Below, one piece after another: positions 7,835-15,470 of a stretch of 21,757 nt of DNA. The DNA is taken from contig LRSR01005023.1 of NCBI GenBank assembly GCA_001579985.1, positions 1 to 21,757 of the forward strand, written 5' to 3'. The notes under the pieces were generated by a model, which saw only the letters and a list, made by a program, of their open reading frames with translations, was not told the DNA's origin and ran no database searches. The first letter of the stretch is position 1; each line of letters starts with the position of its first letter. Source of the DNA: Hypsibius dujardini (taxonomy: Eukaryota; Tardigrada; Eutardigrada; Parachela; Hypsibiidae). The position numbers and the translations under genes were made by a program.

Positions 7835-8586
7835 CTTCTTTCGCAACTTTTTCCCTGCATTTCCTTCTCATCCTCGGGAGTCCATCCCGAGATTTTTCCT
7901 GTTCAGTGTCTTCTCCTTCCGATCCTTCTGATCTCTTCCGCTTTCATTTTTAGTTGGTAAAAATTTCAGTATTTAGTGTTTCCCATATTGAAGCTGATGA
8001 AATTGGCTTTAAACTTAACTAGAAAACAGTATTTAAAGATTTTGTAGAGCTTTTACTATGCTTTATTTTGATGGGATCGAATTCTATAATCTTGCAGTTG
8101 ACAACAATTCGGCTTTAAATTTCATTAGTACAACTTATTTTAAAATTTTAGTAAGCCCTTTAAAATCTAATATTTTATATCTCGAACCAAGTATTAGATG
8201 TTTTCAGTTGTTGTTTCTAACAAACGATCTATTTGGATTGATTCGTGAAATGGATTGCAATAACGTTTTTAAATAGCTGCGTTAGCTGCATTTTTTGTAT
8301 CTCATACTTGTTATTTATTCAAAATTTCAAATTCTAGAAGCTTTATCGTTCCGTTTTTTTAGTGTATGTTGTTTTTAGACCAAAATAAATTTTTTTATAT
8401 AAGGTTATCAATTTTGTCCATTTACATGTTTAGTACATAAAATGATCAGTGAAAGTATTTTGCGAATCCGCTTTTAAACGTCAATATTTTACAAATCCGC
8501 TTTTAAACGTTATTATGATTTTATTCATCAAGTAATAAAGAGAATATTACACTTTCGTTTAACGGTTTGATATTGAGTCGTGAGGC

Positions 8587-8722
8587 GGAAACAAACAGAC
8601 ATACACATAAACAAATTAACAAACAGCCAGGCAGGTAAACAGACAAGTAGAGAGGCAGGCAGGCAGGCAGGCAGAGAGGCAGGCAAACAAACAGACAGAC
8701 AAACAGGCAAGCAGGCAGGCAG
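8587..8722. repeat. CAGG/CAGA tetranucleotide array
   Basis: Imperfect CAGA, CAAA and CAGG units, the complement of the CTGT/CTGC arrays elsewhere. Translations are Cys/Leu/Ala-rich artefacts. Confidence 0.85.
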
Positions 8723-8953
8723 GTTTATTAAAAAATTTTGCATTCGAGCCTCTTGTTTCTGTTTGTGTGGTTGTGTTAGAGTAAGTGTCTGTGACTGTGT
8801 TTGAGTTAGTTTCGGTAACTGTCAATGTTTGCGCCTGTGACTAGGTTTGTGTCTGTTTTTAAGGCTGTGTTTTTGTTGATGTTTTGGTTTGTGTCTTTGT
8901 TTATGGCCTTGTCTGTAACTGTGGCATTGTCTGTGTTTTCATTTGTGAGTTAG

Positions 8954-9148
8954 GTCTGTTGCAAAGGTTGTTTCTTTGGTTGTGTTTGTCTGTGTCTGCG
9001 TTTGTATCTGAGTCTGTGTTTGCGTTTGTGTCTGTATTTGTGCCAATGGAAAAAGGATTTTGCCCCAGCCGTTGGAATTGAAATTGGATGGATATTTTAA
9101 CGGAAAATGTGTCCCATTTTTCCTTCATGTTTAGTAATAAATATTTTT
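8954..9148 (+). repeat. Dispersed repeat family, copy A
   Basis: A run of GTTTGT-type hexamers is followed by TGCCAATGGAAAAAGGATTT, CCCCAGCCGTTGGAATTGAA, ACGGAAAATGTGTCCCAT, TTCCTTCATG and TAATAAATAT. Copy B at 11988-12176 shares all these blocks at high identity over about 190 bp. More divergent relatives are at 7672-7775 and 9229-9330. No terminal repeats, ORF or tRNA-like head are visible. The tail ends near AATAAA. Confidence 0.85.
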
Positions 9149-9228
9149 TTTTGTTTAATTGTGTGGGTTCCGAAGTAGTGAGTTTAAGTGAAAAGATTTA
9201 AAGTTTTCTCCAATCTCTGTTGGGGAAC

Positions 9229-9330
9229 TTTCAGCCAATAAAAAAAAAACTCCGTCCCGGCTGTCGGCAATAAAAATGGATGGATCTGCAAATAGGAGAT
9301 TGTGCCCTACCACATTTTTTTGTCCGTATG
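9229..9330 (+). repeat. Divergent member of the dispersed CCAAT-containing repeat
   Basis: CTTTCAGCCAATAAAAAA, CCCGGCTGTCGGCAATAAAA and TGGATGGATCTGC align with copies A and B and with 7672-7775. It sits directly upstream of the H2B relic. Confidence 0.6.
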
Positions 9331-9378
9331 CCAATTTTTTAACTGTGTGTTATGTCCGTCGTCTATTTTTTTGTACAT

Positions 9379-9490
9379 CTGGTGCCCTCGAAAACGGCGT
9401 GCCTGGAGAGCTCGTTAGGAATCAGCAACTTGCAGGAGGTGGAGATGTCCCGGGCCGAGATGGTGTGCTTTTTGGTCATCCGGGCTGGCC
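9379..9490 (-). pseudogene. H2B: Histone H2B fragment (112 bp, antisense)
   Basis: The reverse complement aligns without gaps to 2681-2792 of the intact H2B exon 2. I count 16 differences in 112 bases (about 86% identity). It covers the end of the histone alpha2 helix through the start of the C-terminal helix, including the [14 protein letters not shown]-type segment and the HAV-EGT block. Similarity stops abruptly on both sides, so neither the start nor the rest of the fold is present. It is a relic, not a gene, and several differences alter conserved residues in the PGEL segment. Confidence 0.88.
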
Positions 9491-9634
9491 TAATTATCCG
9501 GACTATTTATCTCGACAAATAAATAAACACCCAGGCAGGTAGGCAGGCATATAGACAAGCAACATACCAACCAAAAGCCAAATAAACGATTTTTCGACAG
9601 ACTGTCAGCCAGCCTAATAGCCAGGCAGACGAAC

Positions 9635-9813
9635 AGTCAAGTGGACGGTAAACCCGACGACCGAAAAACGCTGCAAAGTGTTTTTTATGTGGCCGACATA
9701 AGAAAAGGCGGATTTCCCCAAACGATTTCAAAAAACAGGCGCAAAGACTGAGTTGTATCCGTTTTTTCAATCGGCAAAAACATCTGTCGTGGAGTTGCTG
9801 CTGATGAAAAATT
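9635..9813 (-). pseudogene. Duplicated 5' part of the TOE1-like gene
   Basis: It is collinear with 6901-7075: AACGCTGCAAAGTGTTTTTT, then a diverged GACGTACTGGG/GACATAAGAAA segment, AAAAAACAGG, TATCC.TTTTTCAATCGG, and CGTGGAGTTGCTGCTGA. The TOE1-like start codon (CAT at 7015-7017 on the plus strand) corresponds to CGT here, so the ATG is lost. No reading frame is preserved. The fragment includes the untranslated leader but not the proposed acceptor's full pyrimidine tract. Confidence 0.8.
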
Positions 9814-10107
9814 ATATCCGTTTTATCGGGTTTGTTTCGTTTCATTTTATTCGCCATAAATCAGTGAATCAATCAATCTAATTTCGAAATTGAATTCGCC
9901 ACGTTTTAAGTTTTTGCAATTTTCGCGACCGTGTTTGTGATATTTTCACACTTATTCACTACATTTTCACTACCTTTATTGTTTTGAGATATTTTGTTTT
10001 GTTTATTTTTTTTAACTAACCAAGGTAAATAGTATTATTCTACTGCTTTCCTACTGTAATACTATATAAATTCACACGTGATCACAAGATGAATTCGACC
10101 GAAATAT

Positions 10108-10310
10108 TTGCTGCACCAACCGGTCCTTTTTACCGGCACACCCCTGCAAAACAACATCCACAAACTGTGGGCCCTCTTCACCTTTTCCCTTCCCGATCTT
10201 TTTACCTCGGCAGAAAATTTGACGCTTTTGGCACGGATTAGCAGCCTCGTGCAGCGCCTGCGCGGCGTCATCCGGCCCTTCCTCCTACGATGTAATATAA
10301 TGGATGTAAA
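10108..10310 (+). pseudogene. SNF2-family ATPase fragment
   Basis: One frame reads FTGTPLQNNIHKLWALFTFS, LPDLFTSAEN, then LVQRLRGVIRPFLLRC. This matches the SNF2 helicase block from the TGTPLQN motif to RPFLLR as in ISWI-type remodelers. The segment between the two motifs is about 15 residues shorter than in ISWI: the stretch after the PD-F motif is missing. There is no upstream Walker A or DEAH motif and no downstream helicase lobe. Translation beyond 10310 loses similarity. It is probably a gene relic; an isolated exon of a gene with very large introns is less likely. Confidence 0.65.
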
Positions 10311-11712
10311 TATTGCAGATCCAGACAGAAAAAAAATACGAGAGTTATCTGGAAGACTATTTGATGTTGTATTATTGTGGATGAACCGAAGTATAGTAGA
10401 TGCAAATTAAGAAGAAATTACAGTATGCATTGCGACATTTGTGGTGTTAGCTGACAAATCCTAGTTTGCATTTGTATGCAGTATTTTCGACGACATCGAC
10501 TACAGCATCATCAAATACACACAAAGCCACAGTTTTGGCTGGCAGAGTTCGAGGCATCTGAGTTTAAGACACTCTTGGCGGAAAAACTATAATGATTAAG
10601 CTGCTTTATATACCGCCAAAATGAACAAGCTGAATCAATCGATCAATTGAGTAAAAGCTTTATGGTCATAGGTCATTTTTTCCTGCAGGATTATGGCGGC
10701 GCAACGAGCTCGACAGAGGGCTTGTTTTGATTTCTTTTTTTAACCTGTACGATAAGGAACAAACTACATGTACTTATAGTTACGCAGGTACTGTGCGAAC
10801 GTTGCAATAAGTTTTTGAAAGTTGAGGTTTCTGATCATATTGAGCAGATCTGGGTGCGCAGCTCGGTGATCTGGGAAAGCGGTTGTTTCTCTTTTTTCAG
10901 CTTCCCATTCATTCTCCCGTTGCGTGAACCGTCTCAGCGAGCCTTCCAGTAGGCGCCATTGCAATACCTGCATTTGTTACAGTACCTCGCACTTTCCCTC
11001 GTGTCAGATTTCTTGCTGTAGTCCATCCATTGCACCTTGAAATGAACAATCAACCAATCAAACAACTAACCAATGAACCAATCAATCAATTAGTCAATCC
11101 CAGTTTTTCGCATAGAAATCACTCTTACTTGTAATCCTCGGTTCCCCTAACGAAAATGGTGATGATCATTGATATTTTTTAACTGTGAATTTCCGGAAGT
11201 TTTGGGTGGTTTCGGAACTGCCAGGAATTCGGGGTCAGCAATGTTGTCGGAACGAAACCCAAAGGCCTGTTTCAAGTCCAAGGGATGAGTGAACTGCTTC
11301 CATTCAGGACAGTTTGTTCTTGTTTGCGAATCACAAATAACTTCAATAATAATTTTAAACTGAGCGAAATCAAGGAATTAAAAAAATGGAATTTTAACAA
11401 TAATTTTGAACTCAATGAAATAAGAATAAGATTTTTTTACTCGAATTGCAATCTTCTTTCAGAACTTTCATGAACTTTTTTTTAACAATTTTTACACGAA
11501 ATTGATGAATACCCCAAACCGATTTCGAATGCACGTGGTATGGTATAAATGACTACAGAGGGTAATCTATATCCGTTTCTATCGGCAGTGCATCCAAAGC
11601 ATTACTAGCGAACGATATTTTGGTAAAATAGATGACTGGTTTCTCTGATTTCACTTTCTGTGGGGGTAAGGGACCTGATAAGACAAAAATAAATTTGCTG
11701 AGCTTTGACTAT

Positions 11713-11897
11713 CACTAGTAAACTAAATAGCACTCGAGATAATCGTTTTGATTGGCTGCTTATAGATACGGATATTAGTACTAGTAGTAGTTATCGACCT
11801 CAAGTGCTATTCAGCTTACTAGTACGTAAGCTGTATAACACTTGAGGTAACCGTTTTGATTGGCTACATTACGGGTCATGTCGGATTAATACTAATG
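11713..11897. repeat. Inverted plus direct repeat cluster
   Basis: A block CACTAGTAA...ATAGCACTCGAGRTAA, then CGTTTTGATTGGCT, then GGATATTAGTAC occurs at 11713-11783 and recurs in the same orientation at 11819-11897. Between them (11780-11823) lies an inverted copy of the first 40 bases (GACCTCAAGTGCTATTCAGC, then TTACTAGT). It looks like the remains of a foldback element or nested MITE insertions. No coding capacity. Confidence 0.65.
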
Positions 11898-11987
11898 CAC
11901 CACGCCGGAATTTCGTAGAATACGGTCATGAACAATGATTTAATTTTATTCCAAGTTCCCTTTCTGCAAGTATTCTGTCTGTATTCA

Positions 11988-12176
11988 GTCTGTTGCGGTA
12001 GTTGTTTCTTTGGTTGTGTTTGTCTGTGTTTGCGTTTATATTTGTGTCTTCGTTTGTTTCTGTAATTGTGCCAATAGAAAAAGGATTTTGCCCCAGCCGT
12101 TGGAATTGAAATTGGATGGATAAGAAACGGAAAATGTGTCCCATCTTTCCTTCATGTCCAGTAATAAATATATTCT
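11988..12176 (+). repeat. Dispersed repeat family, copy B
   Basis: Near-identical counterpart of 8954-9148: GTTGTTTCTTTGGTTGTGTT, TGCCAATAGAAAAAGGATTT, CCCCAGCCGTTGGAATTGAA and the GTGTCCCAT...TTCCTTCATG tail before TAATAAATAT. The main difference is a 4-bp deletion near the end. Confidence 0.85.
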
Positions 12177-12693
12177 TTTAATCTTTTAATTCTCCTTTGT
12201 GACCCATTAAAAGCCAAGCCACCATTTTCCTTACAAGAAACCGCTACGCGACATGGACGTCGTACATAGCTCGTTTTTTAACGAGAGCTCGCATTTTTTG
12301 TTTCATGTTTTAAATATATTTATATTATTATACATCAGGAGTGTGTTTGGAGTGTTTTGTGTGTGTGGATGTTGGGATTTTGAGTGGCGAAATCGTTGTT
12401 TTGCGCCAATTAATCAGGTCACCGCGGCGGAAACGGATCAACCCTCAACTACATCGCACCAAACCACCTGCAAAGTAAGATTGGCGATGAAGAAATTGTT
12501 GGAAAACAGTTTCGGAAAGTTTTAGTCAATTTTCTTTTTCGTGAATGTCTGCATGTCTAGATGTCTTAATGCATGCTAAGACGTGTCTGTAATCGCCAGG
12601 GGGCGCTGTGTTGCAATTTGTTAGGGGCGTATTCTCAAGGACCATGGAGTCGAAGATAGCCCCACCCAGGGGGTCGGGGGTGTGGCCACTAGG

Positions 12694-12821
12694 GGGTGAC
12701 CGATTTTGACGCCACGTGGCGTATGGTTCAGGGTGACCGATTCAGACGGCGCTTGACGTATGGTGCAGGGTGACCGATTTAGACGCCGCGTGACGTATGG
12801 TGCAGGATGACCGAATTCGCC
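12694..12821 (+). repeat. 37-bp tandem repeats with TGACGTA motifs upstream of gag
   Basis: Units lie at 12694-12730, 12731-12767 and 12768-12804, with a partial unit at 12805-12821. Each begins GGGTGACCGATT and ends GTATGGTNCA. Units 2 and 3 contain TGACGTA, a CRE/ATF-type half site; unit 1 has TGGCGTA. The position upstream of gag suggests an LTR or leader enhancer array, comparable in layout only to the 5' insulator repeats of insect gypsy. No LTR border was found, so whether the repeats belong to the element is inferred. Confidence 0.88.
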
Positions 12822-12930
12822 ACCCTCGCTCGTACTGGCCAGACTTGGCCGAAACAGCGCATTTTCGCATAGGCACTTTGAACTTTTGTTGTATTTTATG
12901 TATTTATATTTCAATTAGTTGGTGTGCATG

Positions 12931-12978
12931 AACCGACCTCGTCGGGGAAGGTCGGGAACCGACCTCAGAGGAGTAAGT
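12931..12978 (+). promoter_or_regulatory. Retroelement leader: competing hairpins and candidate splice donor
   Basis: CCGACC (12933-12938), GGTCGG (12950-12955) and CCGACC (12959-12964) allow two mutually exclusive stems. The second is GGTCGG-GAA-CCGACC with a three-base loop. An 11-base direct repeat GAACCGACCTC frames them. Directly downstream, GGA|GTAAGT at 12970-12978 matches the consensus 5' splice site, as expected for a spliced env mRNA. These are observations of sequence form; function is inferred. Confidence 0.45.
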
Positions 12979-13032
12979 GTGAGGGACTTTACAGCATTGT
13001 TGCCAGTTCAGAAAAAAGCGGAGAAAGGGACA

Positions 13033-14625
13033 ATGTCAGTTAAGGAGGAAGAATTAGTTCAGGAGATTGGAGAAAGCTTGGAAGTTTTTGAAATGAGGAA
13101 GCAATTGAAGAAAGTCAAGTCCATCCAAAAGGACGAGGACGAGGACGAAAGTCGGGACCCACAGGACCAGTCAATCAGGCCCCGTCCGATCAGCCCACAG
13201 GTGATGCCGAAGCAAAGTCTTCGACGCCCGGCGACCAGGGACTTGAGCAACGACGAGGATGAGGATGATCAGAAATCCGAAAATATTCAAGCTTTGATGA
13301 ATCTGCTCACGGGAAAGTCAAGCACGCGTTCGAGACGCGACCGAGGCCCAGAGGGCTTCGAGGTTCCAAGACAATCCCGTCCGCCCAAGGAACTTCCGAC
13401 CTTTCGACAAGACCGAGGCGAGGACGCGGTTGAGTTTCTAAAGCAATTTGAGCGCGTCGGATCTCACCACAAGTGGGACGACGCCGAGAAACTTAATTAC
13501 CTCTTCCTCGCTCTGAAAGGCAACGCGATGGATTGGCATCAATCCATGTCGACTCGCGCGACTTGGACAGAGATGCGCCAGGCCTTTCTGAAGGCCTTCG
13601 GGAAGCAGTGGGTAGATATGTCTCTGGACGAAAAGACGACGCATCGTCTTGCTCGCGAAGAGCCGTACTCTTACACCACGCGCATCTTGCGGAATTCGGA
13701 GCACACACATCCGGGTGCTTCAGAGCACGACAGAGTTATGCAGCTGATGTGTCAATTACCCAAAAGTCTAAAGCCACATTTTGTGCGCCGTGATCCTCCA
13801 AAATCGGTTCAGGAGTTTACTGAAGATCTTCAAAACGCTGCGCGCATTCAATGTCTCCACGAGGAAAGTGTCTTAGAGAATGGAAATCTCGGACTTCTCC
13901 ATGCAATCTTGCAAAATCCCGCTTCAGAATATTCATCGGCTCTGGTGAAACGCTTCCAAGCCAGCGGTTCAAGCGCGGCCCCGGTTCTTGCGGCATATGA
14001 AGGTCCGTCCGTCGCGCGTCAGATGGAGAACACTACAAAGTCGGCTAACACCGACCTTCAGATGAAAGCATTGGCGGACGAAATTGCAAGCCTGAAAGTT
14101 GCGCTTCAAAAACAGAGCGATGACGCTCGTCGAAATTCAATGCCCGCTCCAGGCGGTAATTCCCAGTCTAACTTTCGCGGAAGACGACCCGAAGCCAGAA
14201 CTTGTCATCACTGCAAGCGTGTGGGTCATATCGAAAAAGATTGCTACTCTAAGAACGGCTTTCCGAACCGAAATCCATCCAGAAATTCCAACCGCTTTTC
14301 GGCTCCAATCAATTTCGGTCAGTCGTTCCAGCAACACCAGTACCCGAGTCCACAATATTTCGCTCCCACTCAGTATCCCAATCAACTTCAACCGTTTCAA
14401 AATCAACCATACTATGTTAATTCTACTCCTCAACTTCAGCCTCCGTTTGTCTCCGCAGCTCCTCCCTCACAACTTGCCCTCTCTGCCTCGCAGTATTTCA
14501 CTTCCGCTCATCAGAATCAAAAAAACGTGCTACCTTATCAAATTTCCGTTCAAAACACGTCGCCAGTGCAGAATGTCTGGACCAGCTCTCCGTATGCCGG
14601 GAGCAGTCAGCCATCTTTAAACTAG
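13033..14625 (+). CDS. gag: Retroelement Gag polyprotein
   Basis: The frame is open from 12919. I choose the ATG at 13033 because it has A at -3 and because the earlier ATG at 12928 has a poor context and overlaps the hairpin/splice-donor leader. The product has about 530 residues (565 from 12928). An acidic, Arg/Glu-rich N-terminus is followed by a Ty3/gypsy capsid domain: ELPTFRQDRGEDAVEFLKQF, KWDDAEKLNYLFLALKGNAM, and W-MRQAFLKAFG. A single zinc knuckle CHHCKRVGHIEKDC (14203-14244, C-x2-C-x4-H-x4-C) would bind genomic RNA. The C-terminal 120 residues are Gln/Asn/Pro/Ser/Tyr-rich and prion-like, which is unusual for Gag. It ends at TAG 14623-14625. The slippery heptamer lies inside its 3' end. 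Confidence 0.9.
   Translation: MSVKEEELVQEIGESLEVFEMRKQLKKVKSIQKDEDEDESRDPQDQSIRPRPISPQVMPKQSLRRPATRDLSNDEDEDDQKSENIQALMNLLTGKSSTRSRRDRGPEGFEVPRQSRPPKELPTFRQDRGEDAVEFLKQFERVGSHHKWDDAEKLNYLFLALKGNAMDWHQSMSTRATWTEMRQAFLKAFGKQWVDMSLDEKTTHRLAREEPYSYTTRILRNSEHTHPGASEHDRVMQLMCQLPKSLKPHFVRRDPPKSVQEFTEDLQNAARIQCLHEESVLENGNLGLLHAILQNPASEYSSALVKRFQASGSSAAPVLAAYEGPSVARQMENTTKSANTDLQMKALADEIASLKVALQKQSDDARRNSMPAPGGNSQSNFRGRRPEARTCHHCKRVGHIEKDCYSKNGFPNRNPSRNSNRFSAPINFGQSFQQHQYPSPQYFAPTQYPNQLQPFQNQPYYVNSTPQLQPPFVSAAPPSQLALSASQYFTSAHQNQKNVLPYQISVQNTSPVQNVWTSSPYAGSSQPSLN
14520..14526 (+). promoter_or_regulatory. -1 ribosomal frameshift site A-AAA-AAC (gag to pro)
   Basis: In the gag frame the bases read A AAA AAC with the AAA codon at 14521-14523 and AAC at 14524-14526, exactly the X-XXY-YYZ form of retroviral -1 slippery sites. 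The protease frame is -1 relative to gag and I read it as open without a stop from before the heptamer to 15464. The gag stop is 97 bases downstream. No strong hairpin begins within 5-9 bases; a GCTCTCC/GGGAGC stem lies about 60 bases downstream. Confidence 0.75.
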
Positions 14626-15464
14626 CCGCTGCCAATGGCCGGGCGAATTGTGCAGATGTATTAGTGCTCGTCTTTTCCGTCAGTGTTGTTGGATGTCTAG
14701 TGTGCCCTGTTTCTGTTTGTGGGCATCCGGGCAATGCCGCCGTCGATAGCGGATCGACGCTCTCTTTTATTTCTCGTGCGTTTGCTGAACTGAATGGTCT
14801 GCAAATTTTCTTTTGTGATGGTCCTCTAATTACTACTGTTTCGGGCGATACCTCGCGTATTTGTTTCGCCTGCGACGTGCAGATCTTTATTTTGGGAAAA
14901 TCTCTTTGTGGCTCTTGTGGAATCCTAAATCGTTTTCCGTATGATGTTCTGCTTGGGCTGGACTTTCTATCGGAAACGAAGTTTTTATTGGACTTTGAGA
15001 GTCTCCGTTTAATTAATCCTGAAAACCAGAGTGAACCGTCCGTCGCTTTGTTTCTCATCCAACGTTTGTTCTCGGTTGACGTGTCTTCGCGAACGCACGC
15101 AGACACCCCTGTTCAAACAACCGAGATCGCGTCATTCCAAGACGCTGTCGAACCAAAAAATAAGGAGCCTGGCGCTCACCCAGCGAATGCCAGTGAGTCC
15201 TTGCAGTTTGATTGGCCAGTTCTGAAAATTTTGTCTGAAACTGAGAAGAGGCTAGCTAGCAGTTATGGGCCACAGGGAACGGACTTGATCACCCGGCTCC
15301 CGGTGGACGATGACGTATCGTTCCTTATGCTGGCGGCCATGGGTTCCGCCGTGCAGAAAGAGGAAGATAGTCCAGAGAGAACTGGCAATCCGATGATTGA
15401 AACTGCAGTGACGTTCGGCGAGTTTGATGAAGACGACGGTCTTGATGACAAGGACGAGATGTAG
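14526..15464 (+). CDS. pro: Retroelement aspartic protease (Pro), -1 frame
   Basis: The frame is entered by -1 shift at 14520-14526; an internal GTG at 14664 is not needed. The active-site motif AAVDSGSTLSF has its Asp codon at 14745-14747. The second conserved strand reads YDVLLGLDFL (about 14940-14969), typical of retropepsins, which work as dimers to cut Gag and Pol. The domain is about 110 residues. The remaining 150 residues up to the stop are acidic, ending DEDDGLDDKDEM, and have no recognised domain. The frame ends with TAG at 15462-15464, and pol continues in the same frame immediately after, so this is either a readthrough stop or a recent nonsense mutation. Confidence 0.85.
   Translation, partial: RATLSNFRSKHVASAECLDQLSVCREQSAIFKLAAANGRANCADVLVLVFSVSVVGCLVCPVSVCGHPGNAAVDSGSTLSFISRAFAELNGLQIFFCDGPLITTVSGDTSRICFACDVQIFILGKSLCGSCGILNRFPYDVLLGLDFLSETKFLLDFESLRLINPENQSEPSVALFLIQRLFSVDVSSRTHADTPVQTTEIASFQDAVEPKNKEPGAHPANASESLQFDWPVLKILSETEKRLASSYGPQGTDLITRLPVDDDVSFLMLAAMGSAVQKEEDSPERTGNPMIETAVTFGEFDEDDGLDDKDEM
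15462..15464 (+). promoter_or_regulatory. In-frame UAG between Pro and Pol
   Basis: The codons around it are GAG ATG TAG ATC CCT. The frame before and after is the same and otherwise open. Gammaretroviruses use UAG suppression at gag-pol, so a regulated readthrough is possible. The downstream context is not the gammaretroviral one, and no pseudoknot was identified by eye. UAG is a genuine stop in this genome, because H2B and the TOE1-like gene end in it. Confidence 0.5.
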
Positions 15465-15470
15465 ATCCCT

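Larger units (their letters stand above)
7331..9378. other. AT-rich intergenic region with repeats, no convincing gene
   Basis: Short AT-rich open frames, such as 72 codons at 8058-8276 (+), show no family features. The region includes promoter-like sequence at 7672-7834, a CAGG/CAGA array at 8587-8722, a degenerate GTTTGT-type hexamer stretch at 8750-9040, two copies of a 17-bp AATCCGCTTTTAAACGT at 8465-8513, and copies of the CCAAT-containing dispersed repeat. Confidence 0.5.
10311..12690. other. Gene-poor stretch between the relics and the retroelement
   Basis: No recognised gene. A 69-codon minus-strand frame at 10973-10764 (with QRENEWEAEKRE and PDLLNMIRNLNFQ) is protein-like in composition but unrecognised. 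The stretch also contains CAATCAAC repeats (11046-11100), the inverted/direct repeat cluster at 11713-11897, copy B of the dispersed repeat at 11988-12176, and a possible 57-bp exon-like segment at 12420-12476 followed by GTAAGA. Confidence 0.5.

Noticed and set aside
7672-7930. Solo LTR of the Ty3/gypsy element
   Set aside because: TATA and initiator motifs fit an LTR, but I see no similarity to the sequence upstream of gag or downstream of env and no TG...CA ends with a target duplication.
8058-8276. 72-codon plus-strand frame as a small gene
   Set aside because: AT-rich, no recognisable domain, no promoter or splice context, length within chance expectation.
9276-9542. 88-codon plus-strand frame as a protein gene
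   Set aside because: It runs antisense through the H2B fragment and into a microsatellite; its sequence is the complement of a histone relic.
10764-10973. 69-codon minus-strand frame with QRENEWEAEKRE and PDLLNMIRNLNFQ
   Set aside because: Composition is protein-like and it may be an exon remnant, but I recognise no family and see no paired splice sites, so it is not listed as a gene.
12919-12940. TGG at 12920 as the retroelement primer binding site
   Set aside because: The complement does not give a plausible tRNA 3' end: the T-loop and acceptor spacing do not fit, and no LTR end precedes it convincingly.
14498-15106. 202-codon minus-strand frame opposite gag/pro
   Set aside because: Shadow of the plus-strand coding sequence; no independent start context or homology.
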